Source of the DNA: Pseudoxanthomonas sp. SL93
Lineage (GTDB): Bacteria > Pseudomonadota > Gammaproteobacteria > Xanthomonadales > Xanthomonadaceae
DNA: 64,000 bases
Direction: 5' to 3'
NCBI RefSeq assembly: GCF_026625825.1
Contig: NZ_CP113065.1
Span: forward strand, 2,728,001-2,792,000
The position numbers and the translations under genes are program-made. This document shows positions 44,791-55,788 of the stretch, piece by piece. Positions within the stretch are counted from its first letter, which is position 1, and each line of letters opens with the position of its first letter. Below the pieces are notes generated by a model. The model ran no database searches. It was not told where the DNA came from and saw only the letters and a list, made by a program, of their open reading frames with translations.

Positions 44791-45516
44791 TCAGCGCGCG
44801 TGCAACCCGCGCGCGTGGCGGACGAACCGCCGCAACAGTTTGCGGGCTTGCGGCGCCGCCGTCACGTTGCGCGCGATGGTGCTGGGGCATCGCCCCTCGG
44901 TGCGCAGGTGGTCGGCGCGGGCGTGCACGTAGCCGCGCATGTGGTGGGTGGCGAATTCGGGGTGGAACTGCACGCCCCAGGCCCGGTCGCGCCAGCGGAA
45001 GGCATGGCAGTCGTCCTGCTCGGATCGCGCCAGGACCGTGGCGCCTTCCGGCGGGCGGGCCACGGTCTGCACATGCGTCGCATGGGCGGTGAACTTCAGC
45101 GGCAGCGCCGAGAACAGCGGGTCTTCCTGCGCATGCGGGTGCAGATCGATGTGGACGGTGCCGGATTCGCGCCCGGCCGGGTTGTACGCCACCTCGCCGC
45201 CCAGCGCATGGGCGAGCAGCTGGTGCCCGTAGCAGATGCCCAGCAGCGGCAGGCCTTCGTGCGCCGCGTCGCGGAGCCATTCGGCGCTGCGTTCGCTCCA
45301 GTCGGCGCGGTCGGTGACCATGGCGGCGGAACCGCTGACGATGACCCCGGCAAAGCCGTCGCGGCGGGGCAGTGCGTCGCCGCGTTCGACGTTGGTCACC
45401 ACGGTTTCGCGGGCTTCCAGCCCGGCCGCCACGCGGATCCAGTGCGGGAAACCGCCGTAACGCCGCATCGACGCCACCGGCTGGCCGGTTTCAACGATGA
45501 GGAACGGGGCTTTCAC
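44791..45516 (-). CDS. Class I glutamine amidotransferase-like protein
   Basis: The product has 241 residues. The catalytic triad is Cys95 in [17 protein letters not shown] and His185/Glu187 in GVQFHPEF. This matches GuaA-like stand-alone amidotransferase proteins that hydrolyse glutamine or gamma-glutamyl bonds. The start is uncertain: GTG 45516 ([11 protein letters not shown]) fits the first strand of the domain; upstream in-frame sequence to 45621 is not conserved and runs into the glyQ promoter. It is divergent from glyQ. Confidence 0.87.
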   Translation of the reverse strand: MKAPFLIVETGQPVASMRRYGGFPHWIRVAAGLEARETVVTNVERGDALPRRDGFAGVIVSGSAAMVTDRADWSERSAEWLRDAAHEGLPLLGICYGHQLLAHALGGEVAYNPAGRESGTVHIDLHPHAQEDPLFSALPLKFTAHATHVQTVARPPEGATVLARSEQDDCHAFRWRDRAWGVQFHPEFATHHMRGYVHARADHLRTEGRCPSTIARNVTAAPQARKLLRRFVRHARGLHAR

Positions 45517-45562
45517 GGTGGCATCCACAGCGGCAAACGTCAGCAGGAAAAGGGCTTGCCCG

Positions 45563-45568
45563 TATACT
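45563..45568 (+). promoter_or_regulatory. Probable -10 box of glyQ
   Basis: TATACT at 45563-45568 lies 31 bp before the glyQ ATG, with a predicted transcription start near 45575. The -35 is not obvious. Confidence 0.4.
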
Positions 45569-45599
45569 AGCCCGCTTTTCCGCAGTGCACGATAAACCG

Positions 45600-46529
<930 letters not shown>

Positions 46530-46531
46530 AG

Positions 46532-46651
46532 CCCCTCTCCCGCCGGGAGAGGGGTTGGGGAGCGGGTACGGCGGAATCCGGATCGTTCATCCCCCTCGAC
46601 TCCGCCGCACCCTCATCCGCCCTTCGGGCACCTTCTCCCGAGGGGAGAAGG
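46532..46651. repeat. Paired REP-like palindromes between glyQ and glyS
   Basis: CCCCTCTCCC-GCC-GGGAGAGGGG (46532-46554) and CCTTCTCCC-GAG-GGGAGAAGG (46631-46651) are two perfect hairpins about 75 bp apart. Intergenic elements of this type are common in xanthomonads. Here one separates two subunits of the same enzyme within an operon. It could affect mRNA stability between them. Confidence 0.75.
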
Positions 46652-46674
46652 GAACAACTCAAGGCTGCATGCAC

Positions 46675-48771
46675 ATGAGCGAACAAAAATCCCTGCTGAT
46701 CGAACTCGGCACCGAAGAACTGCCGGTCAAGGCATTGCCCGGCCTGGCGCAGGCCTTCTTCGAAGGGGTGGTCGCGGCGCTGGAGAAGCGCGGCGTCGGC
46801 TTCGAGCGCGGCGATGCCAAGCCGCTGTATACGCCGCGCCGCCTGGCGGTGCTGCTGCCGGCCGTGGAGGTGGAGCAGCCGGAGCAGAAGTCCGAAGTAC
46901 TGGGCCCGTACGTCAACATCGCGCTGGACGCGAACGGTGCGCCGACCAAGGCGCTGGAAGGCTTCGCCGCCAAGGCCGGCATCGACTGGACGGAGCTCGA
47001 GCGCACCACCGACGGCAAGGGCGAGCGCTTCGTCCACCGTGCGGTGAAGCCGGGCGCGAAGACCGCCGCGCTGCTGCCCGACATCGTGCGCGAGGCCATC
47101 GCCGGCATGCCGATTCCCAAGCCGATGCGCTGGGGCGATCACGACTATGCGTTCGCACGCCCGGTGCACTGGCTGGTGCTGCTGCTCGGCCAGGACGTGG
47201 TGGACGCCGACGTGCTGGGCGTGACGTCGGACCGCATGAGCCGTGGCCATCGCTTCGAACACGACAAGGCCGTGTGGATCGGCCAGCCGGACGACTACGT
47301 GGACGCCCTGCGGGGCGCGCGCGTGCTCGTCGACAGCGACGAACGCCGTGCGCGCATCCTGTCGGAAGTGCAGAAGGCGGCAGCCCGGGCCGGCGGCAGC
47401 GCGCGCGTCACCGACGACAACCTGGAACAGGTGGTCTGCCTGACCGAGTGGCCGGCCGCGGTGCTGTGCAGTTTCGAATCCGCGTTCCTCGCGGTGCCGC
47501 AGGAAGCGTTGATCGAAACGATGGAGATCAACCAGAAGTTCTTCCCGGTGCTCAGCGATGGCGGCAAGCTGACCGAGCATTTCATCGGCATCGCCAACAT
47601 CGAATCGCAGAACGTCGAGGAAGTGCGCAAGGGCTACGAGCGCGTGATCCGTCCGCGTTTCAGCGATGCGAAGTTCTTCTTCGACGAGGACCTCAAGCAG
47701 GGCCTGGCCTCGATGGGCGATGGCCTGAAGACCGTCACCTACCAGGCCAAGCTGGGCACCGTCGCCGACAAGGTCGCGCGCGTGGCGGCACTGGCGGAAA
47801 CCATCGCCTCGCAGGTGAGTGCTGATCCGTCGCAGGCGCGCCGCGCCGCGGAACTGGCGAAGAATGACCTGCAGTCGCGCATGGTCAACGAGTTCCCCGA
47901 GCTGCAGGGCATCGCCGGCCGCCACTACGCCATCGCGGCGGGTGAGCCGAAGGAGATCGCGCTGGCCATCGACGAGGCCTACCAGCCGCGCTTCGCCGGC
48001 GACGACATCGCGCTGTCGCCGCTGGGCAAGGTGCTGGCGATTGCCGAACGCCTGGACACGCTGGCGGGCGGGTTCGCCGCCGGGCTGAAGCCGACCGGCA
48101 ACAAGGATCCGTTTGCGCTGCGGCGGAATGCGTTGGGGCTGGCGCGCACGGTGATCGAGAGCGGGTTCAATGTTTCGATCAAGGAACTGATCGCGAAGGC
48201 GGTGGACGCCATCGGCCCGCTGCCGACCGGCAAGGACGGCGCAACTGCCACGGCGGACGCGGGCGAACTCTACGACTTCATCCTCGACCGCCTGCGCGGC
48301 TACTACGCCGACAAGGGCGTGCCCGCCGCGCACTTCAACGCCGTCGCGGAACTGAAGCCGGCATCGCTGTACGACTTCGACACGCGCCTGGATGCCATCG
48401 GCACGTTCGCCACGCTGCCGGAAGCCGAGGCGCTGGCCGCGGCCAACAAGCGCATCGGCAACATCCTGAAGAAGGCCGACATCGCCATCCCGCATGCGAT
48501 CGATCGCACGCTGCTGACCGATCCGGCGGAAAGCGCGCTGGCCGAGGCGGTGGAAGCGGTGCTCGGCGAAACCGACGAGGCGTTGCACCACCACGACTAC
48601 GTCACCGTGCTGAACCACCTCGCCCGCCTGCGTCCGCAGGTGGATGCGTTCTTCGACGGTGTGATGGTGAATGCCGATGACCCGGCCATCCGTGCCAACC
48701 GCCTGGCCCTGCTCAAGCGCCTGTCGGACCGCTTCCGAGCGGTCGCAGCCATCGAGCACCTGTCGAACTGA
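46675..48771 (+). CDS. glyS: Glycyl-tRNA synthetase beta subunit
   Basis: The product has 698 residues, the normal length of the beta chain that binds tRNA-Gly. Family segments are [67 protein letters not shown] and a C-terminal anticodon-binding region ([29 protein letters not shown]). ATG 46675 (MSEQKSLL) is preferred over 46669 because the AAGG ribosome binding site is too close to the latter. Confidence 0.97.
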   Translation: MSEQKSLLIELGTEELPVKALPGLAQAFFEGVVAALEKRGVGFERGDAKPLYTPRRLAVLLPAVEVEQPEQKSEVLGPYVNIALDANGAPTKALEGFAAKAGIDWTELERTTDGKGERFVHRAVKPGAKTAALLPDIVREAIAGMPIPKPMRWGDHDYAFARPVHWLVLLLGQDVVDADVLGVTSDRMSRGHRFEHDKAVWIGQPDDYVDALRGARVLVDSDERRARILSEVQKAAARAGGSARVTDDNLEQVVCLTEWPAAVLCSFESAFLAVPQEALIETMEINQKFFPVLSDGGKLTEHFIGIANIESQNVEEVRKGYERVIRPRFSDAKFFFDEDLKQGLASMGDGLKTVTYQAKLGTVADKVARVAALAETIASQVSADPSQARRAAELAKNDLQSRMVNEFPELQGIAGRHYAIAAGEPKEIALAIDEAYQPRFAGDDIALSPLGKVLAIAERLDTLAGGFAAGLKPTGNKDPFALRRNALGLARTVIESGFNVSIKELIAKAVDAIGPLPTGKDGATATADAGELYDFILDRLRGYYADKGVPAAHFNAVAELKPASLYDFDTRLDAIGTFATLPEAEALAAANKRIGNILKKADIAIPHAIDRTLLTDPAESALAEAVEAVLGETDEALHHHDYVTVLNHLARLRPQVDAFFDGVMVNADDPAIRANRLALLKRLSDRFRAVAAIEHLSN

Positions 48772-48792
48772 GTCAGACCCGGGCGCGTTGCT

Positions 48793-48831
48793 GAACGTCA
48801 TCCCGGCGCAAGCCGGGACCCGGTGACGTTC
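48793..48831. repeat. REP-like palindrome after glyS
   Basis: GAACGTCA-TCCCGGC-GCAA-GCCGGGA-CCCGG-TGACGTTC: outer 8-bp and inner 7-bp arms pair perfectly. This CGTCATCCCGGC...GCCGGGA type is a familiar dispersed element in xanthomonads and other proteobacteria. The 250-bp interval 48772-49021 has no gene otherwise. Confidence 0.75.
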
Positions 48832-49021
48832 GCCAGGCGCACCCGGATGCGGACCGGAAGCATTGCTCGCCGCTTTCGCAGCGATGGTGCGTCGCGCATT
48901 GTCGACGTCGTGTTCGTCCCGCGCCTGGCGTGCCGTGACACGCCGACCGGAAGCCTGCGATGCCCATCTCGCACTAGCGCCCCATTCACTCCGCTTAACC
49001 CGCACCGGTTATCCTGCCCGC

Positions 49022-50806
49022 ATGCGACGAATCCCCCGGCTCGCCACCGCCCTGCTCCTGCTTGCCGCTGCCGGCCCGGCCTGGGCGGCGGCCACCGTGG
49101 ACAAGGTGCAGATCGTGGGTCTGAGTGACGTGTTGATGGTGGAAAACGTCAACGTGGCGCTGTCGCTCAACGATTCGCTGGGCAGGCGCCTGGGGGAATC
49201 GCGACTGGAGTACCTGCTCAATGAAGCCGTCGCCGAAACGCGCGAGGCACTGGAGCCCTTCGGCTACTACTCGCCCACCGTCACCGTCGAGGCGCCCCGC
49301 AGCGAGGATGCCGAGGACGAACGCCTGACCGTCACCTTGCGCATCGAGCTGGGCGAACCCGTGCGCGTGCGGAATGCCGACCTGTCCATCGAAGGCGAAG
49401 GCGGTGAAGACCGCTACCTGAAGGAAGACCTGGCCGCCTTCACGCCGAAGGTGGGCGAGGTGTTCGACCACACCACCTACGAAGCCAGCAAACTGAAGAT
49501 CGTGCGGCGCCTGGCCGATCGTGGCTACTTCGACGCCGACTTCACCCATCGCCGCGTCGAGGTCACGCGCGCCGACCGCGCCGCGGACATCGCGCTGGGA
49601 TGGGTCAGCGGCATCCGTTACGACATGGGGCCGACCACCTTCCACCAGGACAAGTTCGACCCGGGCCTGCTGGAGAAACTCGTCTACTGGGAAGAAGGCA
49701 GCTATTTCCACCAGGGCAAGCTGGACCGCCTGCGCGAGTCACTGGTGGGACTGGACTACTTCAGCAACATCGACATCCAGGCCAATCCGGACAAGGCGGT
49801 GGATGGCCGCGTGCCGGTGGACGTGAACCTGGCGCTGGCCAAGCGCGACATCTACACCGCCGGCGTCAGCTACGGCACCGAAAGCGGCCCCGGTATCCGC
49901 ATGGGACTGGACCGGCGCTACGTCAACTCGCGTGGGCACAAGCTGTCCACCCAGCTGGACTACGCCACCAAGCGCAAGATCCTGTCGGCGCAGTACCGCA
50001 TCCCGGCGTTCAAGTGGCTGGACGGCTGGTACACCATCGGCGTGCAGGCCAGCGACGAACAGACCGACTACATCGACCTGCGACACGTGGAATTCATCGG
50101 CAGTCGCAGCGGCCAGGTCAGCGACGACTGGACCGCCGTGGCCTCGCTGCATGCGTTGCGCGAGCGCTGGCGCTATTTCGAGACCGAGGAAGACGCCGAA
50201 GCCGGCATCGGCGCCTACCGCTATGCCACGTTCACCTATCCCTCGTTCAAGGTCGACTATCTGAATGCGCCCGTGGCATCCAACCGGCCGGACCGGCTGG
50301 CTGGTTCGCTGCTGCTGCGCGGCGGCGTGCAGGGCGTGGGCTCGGATGCCAACTTCGCGCAGTTCCACCTGCGTGCACGCTGGTCGCAGCAGTACAAGAC
50401 CAACAGCGCACTGATCGTGCGCGGCGAATACGGCCACACGTTCACCGATGCGCTGGTGGACATGCCGCCTTCGCTGCGCTTCTTCGCCGGTGGCGACAAC
50501 AGCATCCGCGGCTATGCATGGCGTGAAGTGGGCCCGCGCAACGGCGACTACGCCTTGGGCGCCAAGAACGTGCTGACGGCCAGCGTGGAGTACGAGTACT
50601 ACCTCGGTGGCGGGCCGTGGGGCGGCGCGGTGTTCGTGGACACCGGCAGCGCGTTCGACGGCACGCGACCGGACCTGAGCACCGGCGTGGGCATCGGCCT
50701 GCGCTGGCGCTCCCCGGTGGGCCCCGTGCGGCTGGACATCGGCCATGGCCTGAACGATCCCGACTCGCAGTTCCAGATCTACCTCAACATCGGGACCAGC
50801 CTGTGA
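49022..50806 (+). CDS. tamA: Translocation and assembly module outer-membrane protein TamA
   Basis: The product has 594 residues. A signal peptide (LATALLLLAAAGPAWA) precedes POTRA-type domains (VDKVQIVGLSDVLMVENV; LSIEGEGGEDRYLKEDLAAF; EVFDHTTYEASKLKIVRRLADRGYFDADFTH) and an Omp85 barrel (from about 270) with FFAGGDNSIRGYAWREVGP, the conserved lid-lock motif. It inserts outer-membrane proteins together with TamB, whose gene overlaps by 4 bp (GTGA). Confidence 0.93.
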   Translation: MRRIPRLATALLLLAAAGPAWAAATVDKVQIVGLSDVLMVENVNVALSLNDSLGRRLGESRLEYLLNEAVAETREALEPFGYYSPTVTVEAPRSEDAEDERLTVTLRIELGEPVRVRNADLSIEGEGGEDRYLKEDLAAFTPKVGEVFDHTTYEASKLKIVRRLADRGYFDADFTHRRVEVTRADRAADIALGWVSGIRYDMGPTTFHQDKFDPGLLEKLVYWEEGSYFHQGKLDRLRESLVGLDYFSNIDIQANPDKAVDGRVPVDVNLALAKRDIYTAGVSYGTESGPGIRMGLDRRYVNSRGHKLSTQLDYATKRKILSAQYRIPAFKWLDGWYTIGVQASDEQTDYIDLRHVEFIGSRSGQVSDDWTAVASLHALRERWRYFETEEDAEAGIGAYRYATFTYPSFKVDYLNAPVASNRPDRLAGSLLLRGGVQGVGSDANFAQFHLRARWSQQYKTNSALIVRGEYGHTFTDALVDMPPSLRFFAGGDNSIRGYAWREVGPRNGDYALGAKNVLTASVEYEYYLGGGPWGGAVFVDTGSAFDGTRPDLSTGVGIGLRWRSPVGPVRLDIGHGLNDPDSQFQIYLNIGTSL

Positions 50807-53800
50807 GCCGGCCACAAGACACGCTGTCGCCGGAAGAGCGCGAAGCCCGCATCGCCGAACTGCGCGCGCGCCGCAAGGCACGCCTGCGCACGCTCGCCAT
50901 CCGCAGCACGATCGGCGCCGCGGCACTCACGGTACTGCTGTGCTTCGCGCTGTACTGGCTGCTGCAGACCGTCGCCGGCCGCGACGTGCTGCTGGCACAG
51001 GTGGTGGCCAGGCTGCCGGCTAACGCATCACTGACGTGGAAGGAAGTGGACGGTCCCGTAGCCGGGCCGCTGACATTGCGCGGCGTGGACTTCCGCTGGG
51101 AAAAGATCCACTTCACCGCACGCGAGGTGTACCTGGATCCGGACCTGCGGCCCCTGCTTGGCAAGCGCCTGCGCCTGGATGCACTGAAGATCACCGACGC
51201 CATGCTGGACATGCCGGAGAGCGACGAGCCCTTCGAGTTGCCCGAATGGCCGGGCTCGCTGCCGCAGATCGAGATGCCCCTGGCGATCCAGGCCGATCAT
51301 CTGGAGATCGATGGCTTCACCATCCACCAGAGTGGCGAGCGGCTGATCGACATCACGCGCGCGCGCGGCGGGCTGGACATCGGCAACGGATACTTCCACG
51401 CCGAGCGGCTGGCCATCGACAGCGATCGCGGGCGGTTCCACGCGCATGGTGGTTATGCGCCGCGCAACGACTATCTCACCGACCTGGTCATCACCGGCGT
51501 CTTCCCCGCATCCCCCGGTCGCACGCCGGCACGCCTGGGACTGGTGGCCCGCGGCAACATCGCGCGCATGGACATCGCGGTGGCCGGTGCGGCGCCCGCG
51601 CCCATCCGCGCGACGCTCACGGTGCGGGGCGAAGAGAACCCGACCTGGAACCTGCTCGCCAACACCGAAGCCCTCGACCTCTCGCTGCTCGGCGTGGGCG
51701 AAGCCGGCACGCCGCTGTCGTTCGACCTGCGCGCAAAAGGCGCGGGCGGTGCCGCCGACCTGCAGGGCCGCGTGCAGCAGGGTGAGCTGGCGCTGGTGAT
51801 CGATCCTTCGCGCGCGCGCATCGACGGGCGCGTGCTGACCGTGGAACCGCTGGCCGTGCGTTTCTTCGATGGCTACGCCACGCTGCGTGGCCGCGCGGAT
51901 TTCACCGTGCCGGAGAATCCCGACTTCCGCTTCGCCGTGAACGCACGCAACCTGCGCTGGGGTGATGAAGCGGAGACGGCGATCGGTGCGCAGGGCGACT
52001 TCGGTTTCGCCGGCAAGCTCGAAGCCTGGGCGGCGATCGGCAAGGCCACGCTGACGCGCGATGGCGAAAGCGCGGTGGTGGAGTTCGATGGCCGTGGCAA
52101 TGCCGAGCGCGTGCTGCTGGAGAAACTGCACGCCCGCATGCCCACCGGCACGCTGGAAGCCACCGGCCAGGTCGGCTGGGAGCCCGCGTTGCAATGGGAT
52201 GTCACGACCACGCTCGCCGGCTTCGACCCCGGCTATTTCTTCGCCGGCTGGAAGGGCAACCTGTCAGGCCGGCTGGCGTCCAAAGGCATGCAGCGCGAGG
52301 ACGGGCAATTCCAGGGCACGCTGGACGTACCGAAGCTCGCGGGCCGGCTGCGCGACCGCGCGCTGGATGCACGCGGACGTTTCTCGCTGGACGGAAAGCA
52401 GGGCGAAGGCGAGCTTGCGTTGGCCTTGGGCGAAAGCCGCGTGGACGCCCGGGGCAAGGTGGGCGACACGCTGGATATCGATGCCCGCCTGCAACCGTTG
52501 CGACTGAACGACCTGCTGCCCGATGCCAGTGGCACGCTGGCCGGCACGCTGAAACTCACCGGTGCGCGCACCGCGCCGAACGTGGATGCCGACCTCGGCG
52601 GCAGCAACCTCGCCTGGCAGGACTGGAGCGCGGAAAGCCTGAGCCTGCGCGGCCGCCTGCCCTGGCGCAACGGCAGTGGCGAGATCGCGTTGCGCGGTAC
52701 CGCGGTCAATGTCGGCGTGGTGCTGGACAGCGTGCGCGTGGATGCACGGGGTGCGGTGGAAAACCTGCAGCTGGACGGCGACGCCCGCAACGCCATGGGT
52801 GCCATCGCCCTGTCCGGCAACGCGCAGAAGCGCGGCGCGCAGTGGCAGGGCACGATGGCGACGCTGCGCGTGGCGCCGTCCAAGGGCGAAGCGTGGACGC
52901 TGCAGCAACCGGCCCGATTCATGCAGAGCGGCAATGCGCTGACGCTGTCTTCGGCCTGCCTGGCCTCGCCGGTCGGCGGCTCGTTGTGCGCCACCGCCAA
53001 CTGGCCGCGACAGGGACTGACGGTGCGGGGCGAAGCACTGACGCTGGCGCTGGTCCAGCCCTGGCTGCCGCCCAGCAACGGTCGCCCGCTGACGCTGCGC
53101 GGCGAGTTCACCCTGGATGCGACGCTGCGCCCCGCCGGCAACGCGTGGCAGGGTAGCGTGCACGTGGCATCGCTCGACGGTGGGCTGAAGATGGGCACCA
53201 CCGCGCGCGGCGAGATCATCCGCTACGACAACTTCACCTTCGACGCGGAATTCAATCCGCAGCGCATCCAGGGCCGCCTGGGTACGGGGTTCAAGGGCGA
53301 CGGTTATGTCGACGCCACCTTCAACACCGGCTGGGACGACTTCGCGCCGCTGAAGGGCGACCTGTACTTCCACAACTCGCGGCTGTTCTGGCTGGAGCTG
53401 TTCTCTCCCGACCTCGTGCGTCCGCGTGGCCAGCTGGCCGGCCACATCGGCCTGGCCGGCACGCGTGGGCGGCCACTGTTGAGCGGCGAAGCCACGCTCA
53501 CCGAATTCACCGGCGAGCTGCCATCGCTGGGCATTTCGCTGGCGGAGGGCAGCGCGGACCTGGTGGCCCTGTCGGACGGCAGCGCGCGGATCGACGGCAG
53601 CATGAAGACCGTTTCCTCCACCGGCGGCACCGGCACCGGTGGCGTGCTGAACGTATCGGGCACGCTGGGCTGGAACAACGACACCACGCCGCTGCGGTTC
53701 CAGGTGCGCGGCAACAACGTGCTGGTCGCGGACACCACCGACCTGCGCGCCGTGGCGTCGCCGGACATCCAGGTGGGTTTCGCCGACAACACCATCCAGG

Positions 53801-54630
53801 TGCGCGGCGAAGTCGGCATTCCGTCGGCGACGATCGACGTGGAAAAGCTCGACGACGGCGTCTCCGCTTCCGAGGACGTGGTGGTGCTGGACCCCGCCGA
53901 TCCCGAGCGCGCGCCCAGCTCGCGGCTGGACCTGGACCTGGCGCTCAAGGTTGGCGACCAGGTCAACCTGAAGGGCTACGGGCTGGAAGGCACGCTGGCC
54001 GGCACGCTGCACGTCCGCTCGCAGCCCGGCCGTGAAATGCTGGGAACCGGCCGGCTGGACGTGGACGGCCGCTACGAAGCCTACGGACAGAAGCTGCGCA
54101 TCACCCGCGGCGAACTGACGTGGAGCAACAACGCGGTCTCCGATCCACGCATCAACATCCGCGCCGAACGCGAAGTCGTCAGCGCCAGCGTCACCGCCGG
54201 CATCGACGTCACCGGCCGCGCCAGCCAGCCGCGTGCACGCGTGTGGTCCAACCCGGCGATGTCCGAATCCGAGGCGCTGGCCTACCTGGTGCTTGGCCGT
54301 TCGCTGAACACCGCCAGCAGCGACGAGAGCCAGCAGATCAACGCGGCATCGTCCGCGTTGGGCGCCGGCGCCGGCCTGCTCGCCTCGCAGCTCGGTGCCA
54401 GGATCGGCCTGGACGATGCCGGTGTGCTGGAATCGCGCACGCTGGGCGGCTCGGTGTTCGGTGTTGGCAAGTACCTGTCGCCCAAGCTGTACGTCAGCTA
54501 CGGTGTTTCGATGATCGGCTCCGGCTCCGTCGTCACGCTGAAATACCTGCTGCGCAAGGGCTTCGACATCGAAATCGAATCCAGCACGACCGAGACGCGC
54601 GGCTCGGTGAACTGGCGCAAGGAGAAATAG
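50803..54630 (+). CDS. tamB: Translocation and assembly module inner-membrane protein TamB
   Basis: The product has 1275 residues. The N-terminus has one membrane anchor (TIGAAALTVLLCFALYWLLQ, about 38-57). A very long beta-rich region follows, then the conserved TamB/DUF490 domain at the end, with VISASVTAG-like repeats (EVVSASVTAGIDVTGRASQP), SEALAYLVLGRSL and GKYLSPKLYVSYG. The protein spans the periplasm as a groove-like, AsmA-related element for protein or phospholipid transport to the outer membrane. It starts at GTG 50803. Confidence 0.93.
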   Translation: MSRPQDTLSPEEREARIAELRARRKARLRTLAIRSTIGAAALTVLLCFALYWLLQTVAGRDVLLAQVVARLPANASLTWKEVDGPVAGPLTLRGVDFRWEKIHFTAREVYLDPDLRPLLGKRLRLDALKITDAMLDMPESDEPFELPEWPGSLPQIEMPLAIQADHLEIDGFTIHQSGERLIDITRARGGLDIGNGYFHAERLAIDSDRGRFHAHGGYAPRNDYLTDLVITGVFPASPGRTPARLGLVARGNIARMDIAVAGAAPAPIRATLTVRGEENPTWNLLANTEALDLSLLGVGEAGTPLSFDLRAKGAGGAADLQGRVQQGELALVIDPSRARIDGRVLTVEPLAVRFFDGYATLRGRADFTVPENPDFRFAVNARNLRWGDEAETAIGAQGDFGFAGKLEAWAAIGKATLTRDGESAVVEFDGRGNAERVLLEKLHARMPTGTLEATGQVGWEPALQWDVTTTLAGFDPGYFFAGWKGNLSGRLASKGMQREDGQFQGTLDVPKLAGRLRDRALDARGRFSLDGKQGEGELALALGESRVDARGKVGDTLDIDARLQPLRLNDLLPDASGTLAGTLKLTGARTAPNVDADLGGSNLAWQDWSAESLSLRGRLPWRNGSGEIALRGTAVNVGVVLDSVRVDARGAVENLQLDGDARNAMGAIALSGNAQKRGAQWQGTMATLRVAPSKGEAWTLQQPARFMQSGNALTLSSACLASPVGGSLCATANWPRQGLTVRGEALTLALVQPWLPPSNGRPLTLRGEFTLDATLRPAGNAWQGSVHVASLDGGLKMGTTARGEIIRYDNFTFDAEFNPQRIQGRLGTGFKGDGYVDATFNTGWDDFAPLKGDLYFHNSRLFWLELFSPDLVRPRGQLAGHIGLAGTRGRPLLSGEATLTEFTGELPSLGISLAEGSADLVALSDGSARIDGSMKTVSSTGGTGTGGVLNVSGTLGWNNDTTPLRFQVRGNNVLVADTTDLRAVASPDIQVGFADNTIQVRGEVGIPSATIDVEKLDDGVSASEDVVVLDPADPERAPSSRLDLDLALKVGDQVNLKGYGLEGTLAGTLHVRSQPGREMLGTGRLDVDGRYEAYGQKLRITRGELTWSNNAVSDPRINIRAEREVVSASVTAGIDVTGRASQPRARVWSNPAMSESEALAYLVLGRSLNTASSDESQQINAASSALGAGAGLLASQLGARIGLDDAGVLESRTLGGSVFGVGKYLSPKLYVSYGVSMIGSGSVVTLKYLLRKGFDIEIESSTTETRGSVNWRKEK

Positions 54631-54632
54631 CG

Positions 54633-55703
54633 ATGGCGCCGTCGCTGACGGCCCGGCGCCTGCAGGGGCACGGCATCACCAGGCCGGTGGCGGAAACACC
54701 GGCCGACGCGGTGCGACACATGGGTGCGATGCAGGCGCAGGACTATGCCGCCTCACTCTGGGCGATCGGCCTGCGCACCGCCGGCGCAACGCTGGCCACG
54801 GTGGAAGCCGCGATCGCACGGGGAGAAATCGTCCGCACCTGGCCGATGCGCGGGACCCTGCACTGGCTCGCGCGTGAGGACGTGCGATGGATGGTGGCGC
54901 TGATGGCGCCACGCGTGCAGGCCGCCAATGCGGCGCGCATCGCCCGCGACTACGGGCTGGATGACGACACCCTGGCGCGTTGCCGGCGCACGCTCGAAGC
55001 CACGCTCTCGCATGGCCGCCCCGTCACGCGCAGCGATTTGTACGCGCAGCTGGATGCGATCGGCGTGGACAGCGGCGGACAGCGCGGCCTGCACGTACTG
55101 GGCTGGATGGCGCAGGAAGGCCTGATCTGCCAGGGCCCGCGCGAAGGCCGGCAACCGACGTTCGTCTGGCTCGACGCATGGATTCCCGCGGCCGCCGCGC
55201 CAAGCCGCGATGAAGCCCTGCACCGTCTCGCCCTGCGTTACCTGCAGGGCCATGCACCGGCCACCGCGGCGGACCTGGCCTGGTGGTCCGGCCTGACCCA
55301 GAAGGACGCGAAGCAGGCGCTGGAGAGCGCATCGTCGTCACTGCAGCGCGAGACGCGCGACGGCGACGTGCTGTGGCATTCGTCCGCGCTGCCGGCGGCA
55401 CGTGCGGTCCGCAGTGTCCATCTCCTGCCTGCGTTCGACGAATACCTCATCGGCTATCGCGACCGCAGCCCGGTGGTGGCGGACCAGCACCTGCGACGCG
55501 TGATCGGCATCAACGGACTGGTCAGTCCCACCGTGATCGTGGACGGACGCGTGGTGGGCACGTGGAAGCGCGATGCCACTGCCGGGGGCCACGTCCGCAT
55601 CGCGCCGTTGCGGCCGCTGGCAGACAAGGAACAGGCCGGCATCGGCAAGGCCGCTGCGCGACTGGAACGCTTCCTGGGCGCGCCTGCACCGGTCGTGTTC
55701 TGA
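54633..55703 (+). CDS. HTH_42 winged-helix protein, AlkZ-like DNA glycosylase family
   Basis: The product has 356 residues. The N-terminal part has MGAMQAQDYAASLWAIGLR, where MQAQDY fits the QxQ motif of AlkZ-type members, while YcaQ/AlkX members have QxD. WPMRGTLHWL, then AWWSGLTQKDAKQAL and LLPAFDEYLIGYRDRS are family blocks. AlkZ excises bulky alkyl lesions and interstrand crosslinks. The gene has its ribosome binding site (AGGAG) inside the end of tamB. Activity here is inferred. Confidence 0.85.
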   Translation: MAPSLTARRLQGHGITRPVAETPADAVRHMGAMQAQDYAASLWAIGLRTAGATLATVEAAIARGEIVRTWPMRGTLHWLAREDVRWMVALMAPRVQAANAARIARDYGLDDDTLARCRRTLEATLSHGRPVTRSDLYAQLDAIGVDSGGQRGLHVLGWMAQEGLICQGPREGRQPTFVWLDAWIPAAAAPSRDEALHRLALRYLQGHAPATAADLAWWSGLTQKDAKQALESASSSLQRETRDGDVLWHSSALPAARAVRSVHLLPAFDEYLIGYRDRSPVVADQHLRRVIGINGLVSPTVIVDGRVVGTWKRDATAGGHVRIAPLRPLADKEQAGIGKAAARLERFLGAPAPVVF

Positions 55704-55788
55704 CGGAAGCCACATCCTGCCTGCGCGGCATTTGCCGCATGCCGCATGGCCGGCTATCGTCGTCCGTCCTGTCACCGCGATACCTCCG

